64,000 nt of DNA, from the NCBI GenBank assembly GCA_033032175.1, contig CM065309.1, forward strand, positions 7,688,001-7,752,000, given 5' to 3'. The notes beneath the pieces are model-generated. The model was not told where the DNA came from, searched no databases, and saw nothing but the letters and a program-made list of their open reading frames with translations. The number at the start of each line of letters is the position of its first letter. Positions within the stretch are counted from its first letter, which is position 1. Both the position numbers and the translations under genes were made by a program. The DNA comes from Saturnia japonica (lineage: Eukaryota > Arthropoda > Insecta > Lepidoptera > Saturniidae). Below are positions 57,501 to 64,000 of the stretch, in pieces.

Positions 57501-59149
57501 TTATTTATTACCAACTAGCGACCCGCCCCAGCTTCGCACGGATACAATATACTAAGTGGTGTTATTATATGTTTAATAAAGCCTGATTTAGAGAGAATTC
57601 TTTTAATATTGATAATTCATAATTGTCTCATTAGCCTTTGGGTCCTAAACGCGCCTGCTATTCGCGGTCCTAGGTTCTATTCCCAGGTCGAACAAAGTTA
57701 TTGGGGTTTTCTATGAAATTCTCAGTAGTAGCCCAGAGTTTCGCTTTGTGCCTAATCAGACAGGATTAATGGCAATAGGCTCGCCTCCTTAATACATAGG
57801 ACCTAAAACATACTCAGCGAACTGTGGGTGTACACCTCTGCCTTACTCTTCGGAGATATAGGAGTATGTCATGTAACTTCATAGTTACAAATAGTGCGCT
57901 TAGCTCGCGTCGTGCTATTTATCATAAGTTTTTTAGGTGATTTCTTTGGTCGCGAATAAAATTTTGAATTCGTGATATCTTCTACGGTATTTTTTTAAAA
58001 GGAAAACTGTATAGGACAATCTTAATCTACATTAAATGTCCAAAGTTAATTAATGAACTTATCTGGATAAAGATTAATACTGAATTGTAAAAAATTGCTT
58101 CGAATATATAGAGTATCTAGAAATATTATATGTAGATAAAAATGGTTACTGTGAGTCAACCTTAGGAAATAAACATATATCATTGCGGATCTTCTCTAGG
58201 CTTTTTGAAGAACTACAATTCTTTAGAACATTATTTTGATGTATCTCATAACGCTTAGCCAGAGTAAGCCATGTAATCACCCGAAAATCACTTTTTGACG
58301 ACTTGATTTTAAATCATTGAATTTTCTCTAGATACAAAAACTTCATTGGAATCTATTGTACATTGTCTATCTATATTTAGTAGTGGTGCGAACGAGCTGA
58401 CCGATGCCGCGATGTGACCATCTGGCCGCCCGATTAAAATATTGTCTATACTAAAATATTATGTTATAAATCATCAATAAGTGATTTCTTCTAAATTATT
58501 TGCGTGTGAAACCGCTGGGCACAGCTAGTCGCTAATAAATAATAATAAAAATAGAGTTCCAAGCTAAGGTTTCACAATTCAGATCTAAAAGAAAATTGAA
58601 TATCGTCAAAAACTAGACTACAAAATTGATTGCATTTTACAATTGTTCTTATTTGTTAAAGAGTTGATATTTTACAGATGAATGTAAAAAAAATATTTGT
58701 ATCTGAAGAAGCTCGTTTAGATAATTTATTGAAAGATGCTAAAGACCTTTTCGTCAGTAATGCTATCCAAAAAGCTTTTATCGAAGTCAATGAAGAAGGA
58801 GCCGAAGCAGCCGCTGCTAATGGTAACTACAATTATATTTCATTTATAATTTAAAATATTTTCAATAATTCAACCAGACTGTTTCTAGATAACAAATAAA
58901 AATTGATTCGTTTCCATTTGAAAAATAGAATATTGAAATACGATGCATTAAAAATATTTAGATAAAAAATATTTAAAATGAAGAAATTGATTTTGACATA
59001 ACCATATTATTGATTAAATTTCAGCATTTCAATCGTTCGCACGGTCAGCAAGGGTAGTCACGGCTATACCTTTCATCGTAGACCGACCTTTCTATTTCGC
59101 GCTGAAATACCAACAAATTATCCTATTTAACGGAGTATACTATTTTTAG
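48548..59149 (+). CDS. Serpin C (secreted serine protease inhibitor), complete
   Basis: Exons: 48548-48566, 53885-53979, 55102-55245, 55647-55850, 56159-56257, 56735-56875, 57032-57241, 58678-58822 and 59025-59149. Joined phases are consistent (1,0,0,0,0,0,0,1) and give 393 residues, the size of Manduca serpin-1. The signal peptide [17 protein letters not shown] forms only when exon 1 is spliced to 53885, supporting that join. Landmarks: NAIYFKG/SW, hinge [11 protein letters not shown], loop [12 protein letters not shown], then [11 protein letters not shown]. Standard hinge counting puts P1-P1' at Arg-Ser, expected to block trypsin-like or clip-domain proteases. It is more diverged from A and B than they are from each other. 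An alternative start at 53839 is open but would give a poor signal peptide. Confidence 0.88.
48567..50690 (+). other. Serpin C intron 1, first part
   Basis: AT-rich intron sequence with no recognised gene. One repeat box (CTGTGCCCGTGGCTTCTTTC) lies at 50424-50443. Confidence 0.6.
50691..51993 (-). mobile_element. DD41D IS630/Tc1/mariner transposon, near intact
   Basis: 1,303 bp with inverted repeats of about 32 bp, starting CAAGGTGTCCAGAAAG on each end with two mismatches, flanked by TA on both sides. It encodes one uninterrupted transposase on the minus strand. Located in intron 1 of serpin C, opposite to its transcription. The close match of the ends and the open frame indicate a recent arrival. 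Confidence 0.9.
50798..51877 (-). CDS. DD41D transposase (359 aa)
   Basis: Cut-and-paste transposase. Counting from the Met at 51877 ([11 protein letters not shown]), the N-terminal HTH region (about 10-100) has QRLYR and the GRPR motif. The catalytic triad is D155 (LFSDEANF), D250 ([10 protein letters not shown]) and D292 (PDLSPLDYF), with 41 residues between the last two. That spacing defines the DD41D ('Visitor'-type) group. The frame is open 16 codons further upstream to a Met at 51925, but family proteins usually begin close to the chosen Met. No stop or frameshift is visible. Confidence 0.88.
   Translation of the reverse strand: MEQYSGTHRAFCVRAYYRNGDSIVTAQRLYRAEYRTRHTPSNDSIRKWIRMFENTGVTVKIQNSGRPRSVRDEETIEEVEASVRQNPSLSIRKRSQALNIKKSSLHSILKKDLHLKTYKIQLVQELKDTDYANRLNFANEMLQRFNNFNNILFSDEANFHLNGHVNKQNCRYWAVENSRRKHERPLHSPKVIVWAAMSAKGIIGPYFHEDQRGRAINVNSDRYCDMLRNFLVPELQEFAGFNSKTWFQQDGATCHTSNDSMEVVNELFPNKVISRRGNINWPPRSPDLSPLDYFAWGYLKSKVYQNNPTNLTQLKQNIRSEMAAISIAMCQRVIANLRFRLEECQQRNGHHLDNINFSK
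52160..53035 (-). pseudogene. Tc1-like transposase relic
   Basis: Minus-strand remains in serpin C intron 1. The N-terminal end is near 53035 ([20 protein letters not shown]) and the C-terminal catalytic block near 52340-52410 ([17 protein letters not shown]). Many stops and shifts. Related to the element at 60230-61802 but clearly older. Confidence 0.75.
53980..55101 (+). other. Serpin C intron 2 with two odd patches
   Basis: The donor flank still aligns with serpins A and B. At 54415-54475 a GC-rich patch has repeated GAGC units. At 54749-54815 ATCCGCAAA and TTTGCGGGACT each occur twice, the second pair forming the palindrome CCGCAAA-A-TTTGCGG (54799-54813). The rest is AT-rich. Confidence 0.5.
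57510..58530. repeat. Repeat cluster including a tRNA-derived SINE in serpin C intron
   Basis: Begins CTAGCGACCCGCCCCAGCTT at 57516 and closes with the reversed box CTGGGCACAGCTAG at 58515-58528. Inside, 57635-57700 resembles a tRNA head with B box GGTTCTATTCC (57671-57681), followed by a GC-richer body to about 57920. Serpins A and B lack it. Confidence 0.55.
59025..59149 (+). CDS. Serpin C last coding exon: reactive-centre loop
   Basis: Phase-1 exon: G plus CA gives Ala. It encodes [17 protein letters not shown], then [13 protein letters not shown] and a short end LFNGVYYF. Length (125 bases, 41 codons) matches the A and B exons exactly, but the loop sequence is almost unrelated. A donor GTACCG directly follows the stop, consistent with splicing to a 3' UTR exon. 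Confidence 0.85.
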
Positions 59150-60229
59150 GTACCGAATATCTCACTTAAATTTATATGACACTGGCATGCGCTTTACATA
59201 CCTACGTGAACCTATTATATTATATAATGTGTAATCATTGACATGTGATAGACAAAAGATGCAGGCATTGTAATAATGACGAGAAAATAACTTTAGATAA
59301 CCATTTTAATCTTACTAAAGAATAAATATTACTCTCAATTATATTGGCTAAATAAATTAAGTAAAAATCATTCAATACTGTTTAATATATTTGAGCTTTA
59401 ACTGAGTATTTTATTTTATTTCAATAGCAATCACAATGAGATTGCCTCTGATATATTATACATTACATGTGTATGAACCAGTTATTTCGATCTTTCGAAA
59501 TCTACAAATAATTAGTCTTTATTTTTTTACATTCAATAAAAACTTTAAACTTTATAAAATACTCTTTATTATTTGTTAAATAAAGTTCAATGTAGGACAA
59601 TGATCATTGTAGAAAGACAATGTAGGTCAAAAAACTAAATGTAGGACATTTTTAGAACTTTCTTTGTTTATAATCGATAAAATTAAGTCGACAAAATGAT
59701 TTAATGTTGACTCAAATCCTTTTCTTCTGTTTATTTGTTATAAACATTTATCTGAAACTTGGTCATAATCTACGTTTTGATTTTCATTCATTAGGTCACA
59801 TATTCGCACTATCGGTAAGACAAGGGCATATATGCATTTTTTGTAATTTTTCTTGATCTACATTTGTTCTGCTAATATTGCTCTGAAGTAAGCGTCTTTG
59901 TTCCTGCAAATAAAAGGGTTGTTTTTAAGAAATTAGCCGTACTTAACTTATTTTACGTACCCTCGTCTTACCGAAGGTACCAATTGTTCCCTTGTCTTGC
60001 CGAAAGTGCGTTACGTCCAATAGCAGTACGTTCCTGGTTCACGCCTCTGCATGTATCATCGATATGTTTTTTTTTAATTCACGTATAAGTATTTATTAAT
60101 TTGAGTGTAATGAATATCATTAAGGGTTGATAGTGTAGGAAAATATAATTAGAAAACTTGGACAAGTTCACTTAATAACAACATGTAGTCCGAAATAAGT
60201 AGATTTCTCTAGAAGTAAGTATAGTAATA
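59150..60229 (+). other. Serpin C 3' flank with candidate untranslated exon
   Basis: An acceptor TTTATTTCAATAG ends at 59427, followed by about 130 bases with AATAAA at 59535-59540, fitting a 3' UTR exon. Beyond that no gene is seen; GTAGGACA/GTAGGTCA-like short repeats occur at 59592-59650. Confidence 0.4.
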
Positions 60230-61802
60230 CACTCATCAAAAAAGTCTAAGCAACATGTACTAATTTAAATTTTAGGATGTTTCTTCACATTATATATCTT
60301 TAGGGTTCTATGATGTAAAAATAACAGCTGTTGTCTTTATAAGTTCTTTTATTAACAGAAATGAACAATATTAGAATATACTGTAGAAACTAAGATACAT
60401 AAGAAACTAAACTTTTTTCTTACAAAATGAAATTTCTAGAGAAAATGTATTTATTGTGAAAGAATAGAACAATTTAATACAAAGTATGGGCTCCTCTGCT
60501 ATTCAGAACTTGTCGGCAACGATTATTCATTGAATTAATGAGACTGTTTATGTCATCTTGCGGTATTCGCTCCCAATGGAATTGTAGCAAATCCTTCAGC
60601 TGTTGGGTTGTTGTCGCTCCGTCCAAGTCCTTCAAAACACGTCTCTGGAGCATGTCCCATGCGTGCTCGATGGGGTTCAGATCTGACGATTGTGCAGGCC
60701 AGGGCAATACCCGGATTTTCTCCGTTGCAAAGTATTCACTGGTTCGCCGAGCTGTATATGAATGCGCATTGGCATGCATTAACCTAAAATCGGAGCCAAA
60801 GGTTTGTGCAAATGGGTAGACATAAGGTCTGAGAATATCCTCAATGTCATTTTCAGCATTAATGTTTCCATTTACAAAAACAAGCTCAGTTCGCCTGTTC
60901 TTCATAATACCCGCCCGTAACATAACTGTTGAGTCGCTGTATGGATGAACTTCCTGAACGCATCTGAGCCTTTCAGTATTTCCGGGCCGACGATACACTC
61001 GCGCCCTTCTTGTATCAGGCTTAAACCCGAATCGCGACTCATCGGAAAACATAATTTTATCCTATTGTTCCTTGGTCCATGTTATGTGTTCTCTACACCA
61101 TTCATATCGACGAGCGCGATTCCCGTGACGTATCGGTGGGCACCTGATTGGGCGTCGAGCTCGTAGGCCGTACTCATGCAGTCGATTTCCTACAGTTTGA
61201 GGACTTACATCAACACCACTTGAAATTTGTAGCCTCAAACTTATCTCTCGAGTGGTTAACTTCGGCTGGCGTCTTGCAGTCAGTTGTATGTACCGGTCTT
61301 GCCGAGTGGTTGTACTCCTTTTACGGCCTGGATGCTGTTCAGCGGGTTCTCCTGTATTATTGTAGCGCTGCCAAAGACGACAAATAACACTTCTATGAAT
61401 GCCAAAATGTCGAGATACCTGAGATTGATTACTTCCCGCTTGCAACATCCCTACAGCTCTTTGCATTTCATCAGCCATCAAATGACGTTGCTTCATGACG
61501 TAAAGAATATCTAACAATTTAATTTTGTCGCTAACTTTATTTAAATGGTTGGTAAAATTATAAAATCAAGACTAAACGTAGCAATTAAAACGCACTTAAA
61601 TTCAAACAAATTCGCAGTCATTTGAATTTTATGAAAAAACAAAACATAATCAAATTTTTTTTTTCCAACCAGCCAATATGTCATCAATAATAAAAAAGTT
61701 TACTTACCTACGCACTTTGTTTGAGTAAATATTTAGAAATAATTAATATAAATGGAAAAATTTGTAATATCACGCATGTTGCTTAGACTTTTTTGATGTG
61801 TG
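60230..61802 (-). mobile_element. Tc1-like transposon, full length, inactivated
   Basis: 1,573 bp, TA-flanked. Ends read CACTCATCAAAAAAGTCTAA and, reversed, CACACATCAAAAAAGTCTAA, continuing alike through GCAACATG. It carries a broken transposase on the minus strand. Confidence 0.88.
60474..61517 (-). pseudogene. Tc1-like (DD34E) transposase, two inactivating changes
   Basis: The N-terminal half (61517-61062) has an HTH and GRKR motif (HPGRKRSTTTRQDRYI) and ends WTKEQ at a TAG where family members have Trp. The C-terminal half (61052-60474) carries FSDESRFGF (first Asp) and SSDLNPIEHAW (Glu). The second catalytic position reads MHANAH instead of the usual H-D-N (Ala codon 60771-60773). Reading through the TAG would still leave a catalytically dead protein. 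Confidence 0.88.
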
Positions 61803-61973
61803 TAGTAAGTAAAGGTAGTAGTTACGCGTGATGATTAAGACTAAGTTCCCTCAAGTTAAGGTGATATTTAATATTGATGAATGAACTAAAAACTGAATAT
61901 AAAAAATGATAAACAATCTGCAATTAATAAATGATATACTAGAGGACCTGCACAATTTCGCTTGTGTCATATA

Positions 61974-61992
61974 AGAGAGAGAGAGAGAGAGA
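61974..61992 (+). repeat. (GA)n microsatellite
   Basis: A run of GA units, followed by an interrupted second run to about 62007. Confidence 0.9.
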
Positions 61993-64000
61993 ATTAGAGA
62001 GAGTGAGTCGTAGGCACTGGATTGTATGTACCGCCAGTACTACCTACCTTCCACATTATTCTGCATAAGTAAAATGCGCTCGCGGTAATTGATCTTTATT
62101 TTGCTGCCGAGTTCCTTTAAAACTGTGATATCTCCTAATATATTCATTTAAATCAATTACTGTAAAAGACAATTTTGTTTAAAATTAAATACTTGAGATG
62201 AATAACTTATTTATTTCGATAACGATTAATACCATATACAGTGTAAACTCTTTATAACGTTATCCTTTAAAGCGATAAACTCCCTATAACGTTAAGTAAG
62301 ACAATTATTTGTTATAACATTATATATAACATTTACTTTAGAAATATTATCAATCTTTGTCATGTTGTTCAACTATCTTTGTAGATACTTACTGTTGCGA
62401 AAACCTTGTAAGTACAAATCTATTTAAGTACGTTCATGTAATACCTCATTGATCATATTGACGACCCATGCATACAATAAAACATTGGAAAATTTATAAC
62501 CTTTTTGAACTATTAAATAAATACTAACATTGAAAGTAGTCAACTTTTGTAAACCTCCTTCAGAAATGACACTAAGTAATACTAATGACCAACTGCCTCG
62601 ATGCACAACCGACAATCGGCAATGATCATGTGACCAGTACGAATCGAAGCCTACGTCGAAGCCTACATTGCATGCAACGTTCCAATCTAACTGCACAGAT
62701 TGCTACGTTCTACATTGAACCTGAGAGTTTCAATATCTGTAATTTACCATCGTAGTGATAAAATTCCTTGTCAAACCTAATTTTAGCTAACTTGATATAA
62801 CTTAGTAAAGAATACATTATCAAAATAACCGGATAAAAGCAAATGAAACAGTTAATTAATATAACAATAAACTAGAATGTTATGTTTACCTAAAAATATC
62901 GAAAATGATGTTATAAATTCAATTATCACACTGAATATTTACAAGCATAGATATATTTATCATTTGAATAATAGTATAAAATTAGTTATTAAGATCATCT
63001 TATATATGAAAAAAAAGTACTTAAAGACAAATTCATAATTCATATTCAGTAGTAATCACATTTCATTTATGCTATAATGTATGATCAGTAAATGATTTAT
63101 GTAATATTATAATAGAATTTATATAATTAACATATAATGACTATTACTTAATTAATATGTCTAACTAATTTGAATTAAAAAAAATGTTATTTATCAATAA
63201 TTAAATATTTAAATTATCACTTAACTAGTATATCTAAATTAGTAAGACAATATAATTGATCAAGGTTTTAATATTATAAACTATAAAATTAAAAGTATAT
63301 ATATATTGCCATAACTTATATACAATAACAAGTATTTATTTTCATCGAATTCGTTAAGTATTTCAACGTTAGATTTTTAATAAAAGAACCGAAACTCGAA
63401 TTTATAATCTATAATTTTAAACGTCAAATACTATCAGAAATTTGCATCGTCTGTTACAGAACTTAGAATGTTGGAATTGTTCAATACTAAATATACTGTA
63501 AGCTAATCTAGTATGAATACGTCATTCAGATGTAGTATGATATCAAACATTTATTTAACTAAAGTATTATTATTAAAACGATATAACTTAGGTAACTATA
63601 GGACTTGTTGGTACTAATTTATAATAATAAATTCAGAGCTTTTATGTAGTAATTTATACACTACTTCATATAGTTAATCTTTGTTTTTTCACATATATAT
63701 TCATTTATATCTTAATATATACAACAATAGATTAATTTTATGATAAAATCATAACTATATTTTACATGTCAATTATTAAGAAATTTCGATTAAAGCAATG
63801 TATGATTAGTAAATATATCATACTTAAGTTATTACTTATCACTTGATAAAATTTGACACTAATAGGATACTCAATGCGTTTGTAATTTACTAACACTAGT
63901 CTATAGTTATTAGGAATTACTTTCGTTATACGATCAGACGTTCTCTTGGAAGATTACGAAACGATATAGACTTCTGAATTTAGCCGTATATATTAATATA
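61993..64000. other. Terminal intergenic sequence
   Basis: Very AT-rich. I see no gene, tRNA or transposon ends. A short open stretch (62424-62696) looks like chance. A 12-bp tandem (TCGAAGCCTACG) lies near 62644-62666. Confidence 0.5.

Noticed and set aside
62644..62666. Short tandem that could suggest a CRISPR-like or satellite array
   Set aside because: Only two 12-bp units; not an array.
62424..62696. 90-codon minus-strand ORF
   Set aside because: No recognisable domain, AT-rich surroundings, and no splice or promoter context; likely chance.

Overview
The window is eukaryotic, AT-rich and full of transposons. It carries intron-containing serpin genes with GT-AG introns, and several repeat types common in moths and butterflies: RTE elements with (ATG)n tails, R1-type and Jockey-type LINEs, mariner/Tc1 elements, and short 'CTAGCTGTGCCCGTGGCTTCG'-type repeats. 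I infer a lepidopteran nuclear genome. No homology search was possible, so family names rest on motifs recognised by eye.

The backbone is a tandem cluster of three plus-strand serpin genes of the Manduca serpin-1 type. Each has an eight-exon body plus a last coding exon that enters in phase 1 and carries the reactive-centre loop (RCL). Gene A (7.6-16.1 kb) is open throughout and predicts P1-P1' Val-Ser. Gene B (24.6-34.7 kb) is a duplicate of A that has lost its first exons, carries a frameshift and a nonsense codon, and has an RTE element in its last long intron. Gene C (48.5-59.1 kb) is intact, predicts Arg-Ser, and has a recognisable promoter and a first exon 5.3 kb upstream of exon 2. A and B lie in a segmental duplication (about 7.7-17.75 kb and 20.4-36.43 kb), and LINE fragments fill the junction.

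Layout. 1-1.8 kb: decayed LTR-retrotransposon gag (minus). 1.8-7.4 kb: nearly complete Jockey-clade LINE (minus) with both ORFs open but a catalytic Asp-to-Glu change in its reverse transcriptase. 7.4-17.75 kb: serpin A with two mariner relics in its introns. 17.75-20.4 kb: Jockey fragment plus a 5'-truncated R1-type LINE. 20.4-36.4 kb: serpin B with the same two mariners, an R1-type element nested in one of them with a clean 16-bp target-site duplication, another mariner, and a chimeric RTE. 36.4-48 kb: RTE fragments, tRNA-derived SINEs, a (GAA)-tailed 300-bp retroposon family, a mariner and AT-rich filler. 48-59.5 kb: serpin C, with a near-intact DD41D IS630/Tc1/mariner transposon and a Tc1 relic in intron 1. 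59.5-64 kb: a Tc1-like element with degraded transposase, then AT-rich sequence with no recognisable gene.

A plausible biology is a small family of secreted protease inhibitors sharing one scaffold while the RCL exon diversifies, in a locus reshaped by transposons that separated, removed or replaced first exons.
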